Positions 43,605 through 52,146 of a stretch of DNA of 64,000 bases are shown piece after piece. The notes beneath the pieces were generated by a model that saw nothing but the letters and a program-made list of their open reading frames with translations, was not told the origin of the DNA and searched no databases. The stretch comes from Streptomyces lydicus (GTDB lineage: Bacteria; Actinomycetota; Actinomycetes; Streptomycetales; Streptomycetaceae), in NCBI RefSeq assembly GCF_001729485.1, contig NZ_CP017157.1:5766001-5830000 (forward strand), read 5' to 3'. Position 1 is the first letter of the stretch, and each line of letters starts with the position of its first letter. The translations under genes were made by a program, and so were the position numbers.

Positions 43605-43810
43605 GCGCTCTCTCCTGTGTTTCGGATGGATCCGGTACGGCGGGCCTCAGAGGGTGAAAGGGAGTCTGACAGGTGCCGGGCCGGAAGGAGTTGAGGCTAC
43701 GAGGTGCACGGCGGCAGGGGTCAAGAGGTCGGACGAAGGTGGTGGTGGGCGGACGGCGCGCCGGGCGACGAACCCGGGGCGGGACGGTGGCGCGGAGGCC
43801 GGCTTCCCCC

Positions 43811-43828
43811 GTGGAGGCCGGCCTCCAC
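43811..43828. terminator. Palindrome after the tautomerase gene
   Basis: GTGGAGGCCGGCCTCCAC is an 18-bp perfect palindrome 8 bp after the tautomerase stop. It may act as a terminator, or simply be a cruciform-capable site; it has no T-run. Confidence 0.4.
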
Positions 43829-43836
43829 CGCAGCGT

Positions 43837-44019
43837 CTACTTGTCGGCGGTCAGGGTGCCCGCCGCGCCCCAGCTGTCGGTGGGCACCTCGTGGATCCAG
43901 ACCTGGACGGTCTCCGCGGGGATCCGGTACGCGTCGACGAACGCGTCGGTGATCTGCTTGACCAGCTCGCGCTTGAGCTCGACAGTGCGCGGGCCCTGCT
44001 GGACGGTGACGATCGGCAT
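43837..44019 (-). CDS. 4-Oxalocrotonate tautomerase-like protein
   Basis: A 60-residue tautomerase. After Met removal the N-terminal proline (MPIVTVQQG) is the general base. KRELVKQITDAFVDAY and VQVWIHEVPTDSWG are typical of the family. ATG 44019 with GGGAG ahead. It is the gene directly downstream of a LysR gene on the same strand (173-bp gap), so the two may form a unit. The family acts in aromatic degradation, but no such pathway is here. Confidence 0.87.
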   Translation of the reverse strand: MPIVTVQQGPRTVELKRELVKQITDAFVDAYRIPAETVQVWIHEVPTDSWGAAGTLTADK

Positions 44020-44192
44020 GACGGAACTCCCGTTTCTCATAAGGAGGTTCGGGGAGCACGGGATCAGGGAGATCTCCGTGTTCCCCGGCCTGGGGTTCCC
44101 GGGTTCCCCCGGGCTTCCGGTGCGGTACCGGCGTGCCCTCAGTCCATCGCGAACGGCCCGCCCGACCAAGAAGCGGAACGCGAACGCAGCGA

Positions 44193-45113
44193 TCACCGAT
44201 CGCGATCGGCGTCCGGGACCGCGCACGCCTTCAGCAGCAGGTCCAGTCCGGCGGGCGGGTCGGTACGGCGTACCGCGAGGTAGGTGGTGAGTTCCATGCC
44301 GAGGTTGCGGAACGGCAGGAAGGCGACCCGGGGGGTGCTCAGCCGGGCGGCGTGCGCGGCGTAGACGACGGTCCACAGCCCCTCGGCGGGCACGCCGGGC
44401 GCGCCGATCGCGGTCAGGGTGTCCTCCAGCGACCCGTAGGTGGGGCCCGGCAGGGGCGTGAAACCGGCGTCGTGGCAGGCGTTGACGACCAGATCGACGA
44501 GGGCCCGGTTGTTGCGCCGCTCGGTCAGCACCAGCGGTACGTCCGCCAGCTCGGCGAGGGAGACGGTGCCCGGTGTGGCGGCGAGCCGGTGCCGGGCCGG
44601 GACGACCGCGACCAGCGGGTCCTGCCACAGCGGGACGAAGCTCAGACCGTCGCGCCCGCCGCCGTCCGGCTCGCCGCGCAGGAACGCCGCGTCGAGCTCA
44701 TGGGACGCGACCCGGTCCAGCCGCTCCCGCGCCCGTACGGACACCAGCTCCACCCCGATCTCCGGGGCGAGCGCGTCGAGCGCGTCCAGCACCCGGTCGA
44801 GATGGGCGCCCAGGCCGGTACTCGTCCCCAGCCGCAGGGCGCGGGCACGGCCGGCGGTCAGCTCGGCGACCACCGCCAGCGCCCGCTGCTCGGCCGCCAG
44901 CAGCGCCCGCGCCTCCGGCAGGAGCCGCTCGCCGACCGCCGTGAGGCGCACCTGCCGCGCCGACCGGTCGAACAGGTCGGCCCGCAGCTCCCGTTCCAGC
45001 CGTCTGATCTGCTGGCTCACCGCCGACTGGACGATGTGCAGCCGTTCGGCCGCCCGCCCGAAGTGCAGCTCCTGCGCCACCGTCACGAAGTACCGCACCT
45101 GCCGCAGCTCCAT
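44193..45113 (-). CDS. LysR-family regulator
   Basis: 306 residues. N-terminal HTH: MELRQVRYFVTVAQELHFGRAAERLHIVQSAVSQQ, in outline, residues 1-35, and the usual EREL segment. The effector domain contains VVPARHRLA. It is divergent from the RimJ-like GNAT gene (78-bp gap) and upstream of the tautomerase. Either neighbour could be its target. Confidence 0.9.
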   Translation of the reverse strand: MELRQVRYFVTVAQELHFGRAAERLHIVQSAVSQQIRRLERELRADLFDRSARQVRLTAVGERLLPEARALLAAEQRALAVVAELTAGRARALRLGTSTGLGAHLDRVLDALDALAPEIGVELVSVRARERLDRVASHELDAAFLRGEPDGGGRDGLSFVPLWQDPLVAVVPARHRLAATPGTVSLAELADVPLVLTERRNNRALVDLVVNACHDAGFTPLPGPTYGSLEDTLTAIGAPGVPAEGLWTVVYAAHAARLSTPRVAFLPFRNLGMELTTYLAVRRTDPPAGLDLLLKACAVPDADRDR

Positions 45114-45191
45114 GGCTCCCCCTCCCCGGCCGGCTCGGGCCGCCGCTCAAATGCCTTGCCGTGGCGGCCGTGGCACCGACATCATCCCGCC

Positions 45192-45743
45192 ATGATCGAT
45201 GCCACCGCCCTCGCGGAGAAGCCGGTGCTCCACGGCACCCGGATTCAGCTCGTGCCGCTGTCGCCGCGGCATGCGGCCGCCTTCCACGCCACGTTCCAGG
45301 ACCCCGACGTACGCAGGCTGACCGGCACCCACCACGACTGGACCCTTGCGGAACTCCAGGACTGGTGCAATCAGGCCGCCGGGCGCACCGACCGCCTCGA
45401 CCTCGCCATCGAGGACCGGGAAACGGGTGAGTACCTGGGCGAGCTGGCACTGAGCCAGATCGACAAGGACAACGCGAGCGGCAGCTTCCGGATATCCCTC
45501 GCCGCGCACGCCACCGGTCACGGCCTCGGCAGTGAAGCGATCCGGCTGCTGCTGGACCACGCCTTCGACCGGGTGGGCCTGCACCGCGTCCAGCTGGAGG
45601 TCTTCCCGTTCAACCCGCGCGCCCAACGCGCGTACGAGAAGTGCGGCTTCGAGGTGGACGGCCGCCTGCGCGAGGCACTCTTCTGGGAGGGCGAGTGGCA
45701 CGACGTCTTGGTGATGTCAGCGCTTGCCTTGCGGCGGCGGTAG
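45192..45743 (+). CDS. GNAT acetyltransferase, RimJ/RimL type
   Basis: 183 residues: GTRIQLVPLSPRHAAAF opening, GSFRISLAAHATGHGLGSEA with the CoA loop, and the family C-terminus LEVFPFNPRAQRAYEKCGFEVDG. ATG 45192. N-terminal or small-molecule acetylation. It is followed at once by the large inverted repeat, whose left arm starts 3 bp after the stop codon. Confidence 0.87.
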   Translation: MIDATALAEKPVLHGTRIQLVPLSPRHAAAFHATFQDPDVRRLTGTHHDWTLAELQDWCNQAAGRTDRLDLAIEDRETGEYLGELALSQIDKDNASGSFRISLAAHATGHGLGSEAIRLLLDHAFDRVGLHRVQLEVFPFNPRAQRAYEKCGFEVDGRLREALFWEGEWHDVLVMSALALRRR

Positions 45744-45746
45744 CTG

Positions 45747-46179
45747 CCCACGTTTTTGGCTTTCCCGCCTTGGTGGTTTCTCGCCGTTGCGCTTTGCGGC
45801 GCCCCGCACGTTGGTTTCCGTCCCGCCGTGTTTCGTCTCGCCGTGGCGCCTGCGGCGGGCCGGGTTGTTGTCGGGTGCGGTGCCGGCCCTCCGGACTTCG
45901 TCCTGCGGTCCGTCCCCTCCCGTGAGGGAGAAAGTGAAGGCCGGTGGGGGCGAGCGTCAGTTAACGACGCTCGCCCCCACCGGCCTTTACTTCTCCCACT
46001 ACGGGAGGGGACGCGCCGCAGGACGAAGTCCGGAGGAGCGGCACCGCACCCGACCACCCACGCCCGCCGCAGGCGCAACGGCGAGCAACAACCACGGCGC
46101 CGCAGACGACAACGTGCGGCGCCGCCGCAAAGCGCAACGGCGAGCAACAAGCACGGCGCCGCAGACAAACACGTGGGAG
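45747..46179. repeat. Imperfect inverted repeat of about 430 bp filling a convergent gap
   Basis: The two halves are reverse complements over roughly 215 bp each, with small indels. Innermost: 27-bp arms (45932-45958 and 45966-45992, one mismatch) around AGTTAAC. Next: TCGGGTGCGGTGCCGG... at 45871-45908 pairs with 46017-46054. Outermost: two ~23-bp cores per arm with CTCGCCGT-x-GCGC-x-T-x-GCGGCG (45780-45801, 45838-45860; complements at 46063-46085, 46124-46145). It occupies exactly the space between the GNAT gene (plus) and xdhC (minus). The core would end both transcripts; the length far exceeds a terminator and suggests a MITE-like or genome-repeated element. Confidence 0.8.
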
Positions 46180-46180
46180 G

Positions 46181-47365
46181 TCAAGCCACCCGGCCCACCG
46201 GCACCGCGGCCTCGTGATGGATCGGGGTGTGGGCGCCCTTCAGGGGCAGGCCCGTGCCGCCGCGGCGGTTGGCGACGATTTCGGCGGCGATCGACAGTGC
46301 GGTCTCCTCAGGCGTGCGGGCGCCGAGGTCGAGGCCGATGGGTGAGCGCAGGCGGTTGAGTTCGAGTTCGGTCAGGCCGACGTCGCGCAGCCGCTGCTGG
46401 CGGTCCAGGTGGGTGCGGCGCGAGCCCATGGCGCCCACGTAGGCGACCGGGAGCTTCAGGGCCCGTTCCAGGAGCGGGACGTCGAACTTGGCGTCGTGGG
46501 TGAGGACGCACAGCACGGTGCGGGCGTCGAGGTCCTGGGAGTCGAGATAGCGGTGCGGCCACTCGACGACGATCTCGTCGGCGTCCGGGAAGCGTGTCCG
46601 GGTCGCGAAGACCGGACGCGCATCGCACACCGTGACGTGGTAGTTGAGGAATTTGCCGACCCGTACCAGCGCGGAAGCGAAGTCGATGGCACCGAAGACG
46701 ATCATGCGGGGCGGCGGCACGGAGGATTCGACGAGGAGGACCACCGGCTGACCGCAGCGGGAGCCCTCCACCCCGATCTCCACCGTCGCGGTACGCCCGG
46801 CGTCGAGCAGCGCGCGGGTCTCCTCGATGGCGGTGCGGTCGAGGGCGGGGTGGCCGCCGAGGGTGCCGGTGTGGCTGCCGTCGGGGCGGACGAGCAGGGT
46901 GCGGCCGAGGAGTTCGGCGGGGCCCTGGACGATCCGGGTGACCGCCGCCGCCTCTCCGGTGGCGGCAGCGGCCAGCCCGGCGGCGAGCGTGTCGGCAGTG
47001 CTGTCCACCAACTCCCCGGCCCCGCCGCCGTCGTTCGCGGGGCGCGGGACGCTCGTCCGTACCGGGTGGACGAGGATGTCGATGATGCCGCCGCAGGTCA
47101 GGCCCACGGCGAAGGCGTCCTCGTCGCTGTACCCGAAGCGCTCCAGCACCGGCCGGCCGGTCCGCAGCGCCTCCTGGCACAGTTCGTACACCGCTCCTTC
47201 CACGCATCCGCCGGAGACCGACCCGACAGCCGTGCCGTCACCGTCGACGGCGAGGGCGGCTCCGGGCTGGCGGGGCGCGCTGCCGTTGGTGGCCACCACG
47301 GTGGCCACCGCGAATTCGCGGCCCTGCTCGACCCACCGGTGCAGCTCTTCGGCGATGTCCAGCAT
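46181..47365 (-). CDS. xdhC: XdhC/CoxI-type molybdoenzyme maturation chaperone
   Basis: 394 residues. The N-terminal XdhC/CoxI domain has WVEQGREFAVATVVATNGSAPRQPGA and GSVSGGCVEGAV (with a conserved Cys), then LTCGG. The C-terminal Rossmann-like domain has MIVFGAIDFASALVRVG and YVGAMGSRRTH. Such proteins load sulfurated molybdenum cofactor into xanthine dehydrogenase. It follows AzgA by 40 bp and lies downstream of the xdh subunit genes, all on the minus strand. Confidence 0.92.
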   Translation of the reverse strand: MLDIAEELHRWVEQGREFAVATVVATNGSAPRQPGAALAVDGDGTAVGSVSGGCVEGAVYELCQEALRTGRPVLERFGYSDEDAFAVGLTCGGIIDILVHPVRTSVPRPANDGGGAGELVDSTADTLAAGLAAAATGEAAAVTRIVQGPAELLGRTLLVRPDGSHTGTLGGHPALDRTAIEETRALLDAGRTATVEIGVEGSRCGQPVVLLVESSVPPPRMIVFGAIDFASALVRVGKFLNYHVTVCDARPVFATRTRFPDADEIVVEWPHRYLDSQDLDARTVLCVLTHDAKFDVPLLERALKLPVAYVGAMGSRRTHLDRQQRLRDVGLTELELNRLRSPIGLDLGARTPEETALSIAAEIVANRRGGTGLPLKGAHTPIHHEAAVPVGRVA

Positions 47366-47405
47366 GTCGGTCTCCTTACGGATTACGGAGGTGAGGAACG
47401 GCGGG

Positions 47406-48893
47406 TCAGTGGTGCACTCCCAGCCAGCTCTCGATCGGGTTGAGCGAGAAGTAGGCCAGGAACACCAGGGAGAGCACCCACATCAGCCAGCCGGGCTCGC
47501 GCCACTTGCCCTGGACGGCCTTGATCGCGACGTGCGCGATGACGCCGGCCGCGATGCCCGCGGTGATGGAGTACGTGAACGGCATGAGCACCGTCGTCAG
47601 GAAGACCGGGATGGAGGTCGCCGGGTCGTCCCAGTTGATGTGCTTGGCGTTGGTCAGCATCATCGAGCCGATCACCACCAGGGCGGCGGCCGCGACCTGG
47701 GTGGGGATGACCTGCGCCAGCGGGGTGAAGAAGAGGCACAGCGCGAAGCCGAGGCCGGTGACGACGCTGGCCAGGCCGGTACGCGCACCGTCGCCGACGC
47801 CGGCGGTGGACTCGACGAACACGGTCTGGCCGGAGGCGCCGGCGAGACCGCCGACGATGCCGCCGGCACCGTCGATGGCCAGGGCCTTGTTCAGGCCCGG
47901 CATCTTGCCGTCCTTGTCGGCGAGGTTGGCCTGCTGGCCGATGCCGATGATGGTGCCCATGGCGTCGAAGAAGCCGGCCAGTACGAGCGTGAAGACGATG
48001 ACGCCGATGGTGATGCCGCCGACGCCGCCCAGGCCGCTGAAGGAGACGTGGCCCAGCAGTCCGAAGTCGGGCCGGGAGACGATGGAGCCGGAGATCACCG
48101 GCGCGTTGCGGCCGCCCCAGTCCTTGACGGTCAGCCCGGCGAACTGGTGGACGAGCGCGGAGAAGACCGTGCCGCCGATGATGCCGATGAGGATCGCTCC
48201 GGGCACCTTGCGGACCTGGAGCAGGAAGATCAGCAGGACGGTGAACGCGAAGCACAGGACGGGCCAGCCGGTGAGCATGTCCGCGGTGCCGAGCTGGATC
48301 GGCTTGGCGCCGGCGAGGCCGCCCGGGCCGGGCATGGAGGTGACGAAGCCCGCCTGGACCAGGCCGATCAGACAGACGAACAGGCCGATGCCCATCGTGA
48401 TCGCGTGCTTGAGCGGCAGCGGGATGGCGTTCATGATCAGTTCCCGCATGCCGGTGAGCACCAGCAGCACGATCACGGCACCGTAAATGATGCACATCGC
48501 CCAGGCGTTGTCCCAGGACATCTGCGGGGCGACCTGGAACGACATCACCGCGGAGACGCTCAGGCCGGCGGCCAGCGCCAGGGGCACATTGCCCAGGAAG
48601 CCCATCACGATCGTGGTGACGGCGGCGGCGAGCGCGGTCGCCGTGGTCACCTGGTCCGCGTTGAGGGTGGCACCGGTGACGTCCTTCGTCGTGGTCAGGA
48701 TCACCGGGTTGAGGAGGACGATGTACGCCATCGCCATGAAGGTGGTGACGCCGCCACGCACCTCGCGGCCGAGGGTCGAGCCTCTGTCGGATATGTGGAA
48801 GTACCGGTCGAGCCAGGACCGGCCGGCGGGCTGACGCGAGCCGTCGCCCGCCTCCTCCGCCGTGGTCCTCGGCTCAGTGGACTGCTGGGTCAT
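47406..48893 (-). CDS. AzgA-type hypoxanthine/guanine permease
   Basis: 495 residues, 12-14 membrane segments, of the NCS2-like AzgA/PbuG/PbuO group: REVRGGVTTFMAMAYIVLLNP near the start, GLSVSAVMSFQVAPQM-like first core, DAMGTIIGIGQQANL and ASGQTVFVESTAGVGDGARTG in the transport core. It imports hypoxanthine, guanine or adenine for the adjacent xanthine dehydrogenase. The start ATG follows GGGAGTAAGG. Its 239-bp upstream gap has a small hairpin CTCGCA/TGCGAG (48924-48940). Confidence 0.92.
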   Translation of the reverse strand: MTQQSTEPRTTAEEAGDGSRQPAGRSWLDRYFHISDRGSTLGREVRGGVTTFMAMAYIVLLNPVILTTTKDVTGATLNADQVTTATALAAAVTTIVMGFLGNVPLALAAGLSVSAVMSFQVAPQMSWDNAWAMCIIYGAVIVLLVLTGMRELIMNAIPLPLKHAITMGIGLFVCLIGLVQAGFVTSMPGPGGLAGAKPIQLGTADMLTGWPVLCFAFTVLLIFLLQVRKVPGAILIGIIGGTVFSALVHQFAGLTVKDWGGRNAPVISGSIVSRPDFGLLGHVSFSGLGGVGGITIGVIVFTLVLAGFFDAMGTIIGIGQQANLADKDGKMPGLNKALAIDGAGGIVGGLAGASGQTVFVESTAGVGDGARTGLASVVTGLGFALCLFFTPLAQVIPTQVAAAALVVIGSMMLTNAKHINWDDPATSIPVFLTTVLMPFTYSITAGIAAGVIAHVAIKAVQGKWREPGWLMWVLSLVFLAYFSLNPIESWLGVHH

Positions 48894-49105
48894 GGTGCCT
48901 TACTCCCAAGGTTCAAAGGGGCCCTCGCATCAGGTGCGAGATTTGGGATGGATCTTCGGCTGCACGACCCGGGGGACGGCCCGAGGCGAACGGGGTGCTG
49001 GCTGCATCAGGGCAGCAGCGACTGCGTGGTGCGGGAGGAACTCCGGGCGGTGCGCGGAGGAGGACGGACAGGGACACCCCTGACACGCACCGCCCGGAGA
49101 ACCGG

Positions 49106-49126
49106 GTCCGGGGAGGGCCCCCGGAC
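49106..49126 (-). terminator. Hairpin after the xdh operon
   Basis: GTCCGGGG and CCCCCGGAC form a hairpin with a 4-nt loop, 7 bp after the stop of the molybdenum subunit. It suggests that azgA-xdhC is a separate transcript or is reached by read-through. Confidence 0.5.
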
Positions 49127-49132
49127 TGCTCT

Positions 49133-51514
49133 CTATGTGCCGGTGAGGTGCTCGGGGCGGACCGGCGTCTTGTTGAGCTCCAGCCCGGTCGCGTTCCGGA
49201 TCGCCGCGAGGACGGCCGGGGTGGACGACAGGGTCGGGGCCTCGCCGATGCCGCGCAGCCCGTAGGGGGCGTGCTCGTCGGCGAGTTCGAGCACATCGAC
49301 CGGGATGGTCGGGGTGTCGAGGATCGTGGGGATGAGGTAGTCCGTGAAGGAGGGGTTGCGCACCTTCGCGGTCTTGGGGTCGACGATGATCTCCTCCATG
49401 ACCGCGACGCCCAGGCCCTGGGTGGTGCCACCCTGGATCTGGCCGACGACGGACAGCGGGTTGAGCGCCTTGCCGACGTCCTGGGCGACGGCCAGCTCGA
49501 TGACCTTCACCAGGCCGAGCTCGGTGTCCACCTCCACGACCGCGCGGTGCGCGGCGAAGGAGTACTGGACGTGGCCGTTGCCCTGGCCGGTGACCAGGTC
49601 GAACGCCTCGGTCGGGCGGTGCCGCCACTCGGCCTCGACCTCGACGGACTCGCCTTCGAGCACGTCCACCAGGTCGGCGAGGACCTCGCCGCCGTCGGTG
49701 ACGACCTTGCCGCCCTCCAGGAGGAGGTCGGCGGTGGCCCACGCCGGGTGGTACGTGCCCAGCTTGCGGCGGCCGAGCTCCAGGACCTTCTCGCGGACGA
49801 GCTCGCAGGAGTGCTTGACGGCGCCGCCGGTGACGTACGTCTGGCGGGACGCCGACGTCGAACCGGCGCTGCCCACCTGGGTGTCGGCGGGGTGGATCGT
49901 CACCTGGGCGACACCGAGTTCGGTGCGGGCGATCTGCGCGTGGACGGTCACGCCGCCCTGGCCGACCTCGGCCATCGCGGTGTGCACGGTGGCGACCGGC
50001 TCACCGTTGATGACCTCCATGCGCACCCTGGCGGTGGAGTAGTCGTCGAAGCCCTCGGAGAAGCCGACGTTCTTGATGCCGACCGCGTAGCCGACGCCGC
50101 GCACCACGCCTTCGCCGTGGGTGGTGTTGGACAGGCCGCCGGGCAGCTGCCGGACGTCGGCGCCCTCGCTGGACTCCCACTGGCGCTCGGGGGGCAGCGG
50201 GCGGGCCTTGACGCGGCGCAGGATCTCGGCGACCGGGGCCGGCGAGTCGACCGGCTGCCCGGTCGGCATGATCGTGCCCTGCTCCATGGCGTTCAGCTGC
50301 CGGAACTCGACCGGGTCCAGACCCAGCTTCTTGGCGAGCTTGTCCATCTGCGCCTCGTAGGCGAAGCACGCCTGGACCGCGCCGAAGCCGCGCATGGCGC
50401 CGCAGGGCGGGTTGTTGGTGTAGAGCGCGACGGCCTCGATCTCGACGTCGTCGATCACGTACGGGCCGACCGCCAGCGAGGCGGCGTTGCCGACCACGGC
50501 CGGGGACGCGGAGGCGTAGGCGCCGCCGTCCAGCACGATCCGGCACTTCATGTGCGTGATCTTGCCGTCCTTGGTGGCGCCGTGCTCGTACCAGAGCTTC
50601 GCCGGGTGCCGGTGGACGTGCCCGAAGAAGGACTCGAAACGGTTGTAGACGATCTTGACCGGCTTGTTCGTGCGCAGCGCGAGCAGGCAGGCGTGGATCT
50701 GCATCGACAGGTCCTCGCGGCCGCCGAACGCGCCGCCGACGCCGGAGAGCGTCATCCGCACCTTCTCCTCGGGCAGGCCGAGGACGGGGGCGATCTGGCG
50801 GAGGTCGGAGTGCAGCCACTGGGTGGCGATGTAGAGGTCCACCCCGCCGTCCTCGGCGGGCACCGCGAGGCCGGACTCCGGGCCGAGGAACGCCTGGTCC
50901 TGCATGCCGAAGACGTACTCGCCGGAGACGATGACGTCGGCCTTCTTGGCGGCCCCGGCGGCGTCGCCGCGGATGATCGGCTGGCGGTGGACGATGTTCG
51001 GGTGCGCTACGTGCCCGGCGTGGTGGTCGTTGCGGCCCTCGTGGAGCAGCGGCGCGCCGTCGGCGGTCGCGGATGCCTCGTCGGTGACGACGGGCAGCTC
51101 CTTGTACTCAATCTTGATCTTGGCGGCGGCGCGCCGCGCCGTCTCCGGGTGGTCGGCGGCGACCAGGGCCACCGGCTCGCCGTGGTGGCGGACCTTGCCG
51201 TGCGCCAGCACCGGGGTGTCCTGGATCTCCAGGCCGTAGTTCTTGATCGACGTGGGCAGGTCGTCGTAGGTCAGCACGGCGTAGACACCGGACTGGGCGA
51301 GCGCCTCGGAGGTGTCGATGGAGACGATCTCGGCGTGCGCGACGGTGGAGCGGAGCGTGAAGCCCCACAGCATGTCCTCGTGCCACATGTCCGAGGAGTA
51401 CGCGAACTCGCCGGTGACCTTCAGGGTGCCGTCGGGGCGCAGCGTCGACTCACCGATGCCGCCCTTGGTCTGGGAGCCCTGGGTGATCTTGGTGGGAGTA
51501 CCGGTCGTGCCCAT
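49133..51514 (-). CDS. Xanthine dehydrogenase, molybdopterin subunit
   Basis: 793 residues, counterpart of B. subtilis PucD. Start ATG 51514 just after the 2Fe-2S gene. Recognisable blocks: IGESTLRPDGTLKVTGEFAY at the N-terminus, GVGGAFGGRED (Moco-binding glycine loop), PCGAMRGFGAVQACFA, GQGGVTVHAQIA, and RGIGEAP, which holds the catalytic glutamate of xanthine oxidoreductases. It oxidises hypoxanthine and xanthine to urate. Third gene of the operon FAD - FeS - Mo, order typical of actinobacteria. Confidence 0.93.
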   Translation of the reverse strand: MGTTGTPTKITQGSQTKGGIGESTLRPDGTLKVTGEFAYSSDMWHEDMLWGFTLRSTVAHAEIVSIDTSEALAQSGVYAVLTYDDLPTSIKNYGLEIQDTPVLAHGKVRHHGEPVALVAADHPETARRAAAKIKIEYKELPVVTDEASATADGAPLLHEGRNDHHAGHVAHPNIVHRQPIIRGDAAGAAKKADVIVSGEYVFGMQDQAFLGPESGLAVPAEDGGVDLYIATQWLHSDLRQIAPVLGLPEEKVRMTLSGVGGAFGGREDLSMQIHACLLALRTNKPVKIVYNRFESFFGHVHRHPAKLWYEHGATKDGKITHMKCRIVLDGGAYASASPAVVGNAASLAVGPYVIDDVEIEAVALYTNNPPCGAMRGFGAVQACFAYEAQMDKLAKKLGLDPVEFRQLNAMEQGTIMPTGQPVDSPAPVAEILRRVKARPLPPERQWESSEGADVRQLPGGLSNTTHGEGVVRGVGYAVGIKNVGFSEGFDDYSTARVRMEVINGEPVATVHTAMAEVGQGGVTVHAQIARTELGVAQVTIHPADTQVGSAGSTSASRQTYVTGGAVKHSCELVREKVLELGRRKLGTYHPAWATADLLLEGGKVVTDGGEVLADLVDVLEGESVEVEAEWRHRPTEAFDLVTGQGNGHVQYSFAAHRAVVEVDTELGLVKVIELAVAQDVGKALNPLSVVGQIQGGTTQGLGVAVMEEIIVDPKTAKVRNPSFTDYLIPTILDTPTIPVDVLELADEHAPYGLRGIGEAPTLSSTPAVLAAIRNATGLELNKTPVRPEHLTGT

Positions 51515-51516
51515 GG

Positions 51517-52146
51517 TCAGACCGTCCCTTCCTGGAGTCCTTGACGGTCCTGGCGCGCGGCCGCGAGACGGACGGCGTCCAGGATCTTCTCGTAACCGGT
51601 GCAGCGGCACAGGTTGCCGGACAGCGCCTCGCGGATGTCCGCGTCGGTCGGCTGCGGGTTGCGCTCCAGCATCTCGTCGGCCGCGACGAGCAGGCCCGGG
51701 GTGCAGAAGCCGCACTGGACGGCGCCGGCGTCGATGAACGCCTGCTGGATCGGGGAGAGTTCGGCGCCCTCGCCGGTCTGCGAGTCCTGCGCCCGTGGGC
51801 GGGGCCCACTGTCAGACGGGCGCGCCTGCCACTGCTGGGCGTCCTGGAGCGAGGTGCCGCACGCGCCGGTGCCGCAGCCGCCGTGCTCGGCACGCTGCTT
51901 GGCGAAGTCCGCCAGGCCCTCGACGGTGGTGACCTCGCGGCCCTCGACCTGGCCGGCGGCGACCAGGCAGGAACACACCGGCACCCCGTCCAGGCGGACC
52001 GTGCAGGAGCCGCACTCGCCCTGCTCACAGGCGTTCTTCGAGCCCGGCAGGCCCATCCGCTCGCGGAGGACGTACAGCAGGCTCTCGCCTTCCCAGACGT
52101 CGTCGGCCTCCTGGCGGCGACCGTTGACGGTGAATGTCACGCGCAC
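51517..52146 (-). CDS. Xanthine dehydrogenase, 2Fe-2S subunit
   Basis: 209 residues, GTG start 52146, overlapping the end of the FAD subunit by 10 bases. The plant-type cluster uses Cys40, 45, 48 and 60 (NACEQGECGSC...CSC); the second cluster uses Cys145, 148, 180 and 182 (QCGFCTPG, NLCRCTG). Between them is a spacer of about 45 residues (86-131) that homologous small subunits of ~165 residues lack, and it has two further cysteines (Cys91, Cys96 in HGGCGTGACG). Streptomyces versions often have part of this spacer; the SDSGPRPRAQ stretch looks extra. Confidence 0.9.
   Translation of the reverse strand: MRVTFTVNGRRQEADDVWEGESLLYVLRERMGLPGSKNACEQGECGSCTVRLDGVPVCSCLVAAGQVEGREVTTVEGLADFAKQRAEHGGCGTGACGTSLQDAQQWQARPSDSGPRPRAQDSQTGEGAELSPIQQAFIDAGAVQCGFCTPGLLVAADEMLERNPQPTDADIREALSGNLCRCTGYEKILDAVRLAAARQDRQGLQEGTV

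Noticed and set aside
45747..46179. CRISPR-like array because of repeated 23-bp cores
   Set aside because: The cores are two tandem pairs in opposite orientation, spacers are themselves complementary, and no cas genes are near; it is an inverted repeat.
48894..49132. Possible purine riboswitch before azgA
   Set aside because: Only a small CTCGCA/TGCGAG hairpin is visible; I cannot find the three-way junction with the conserved loops of the purine riboswitch.
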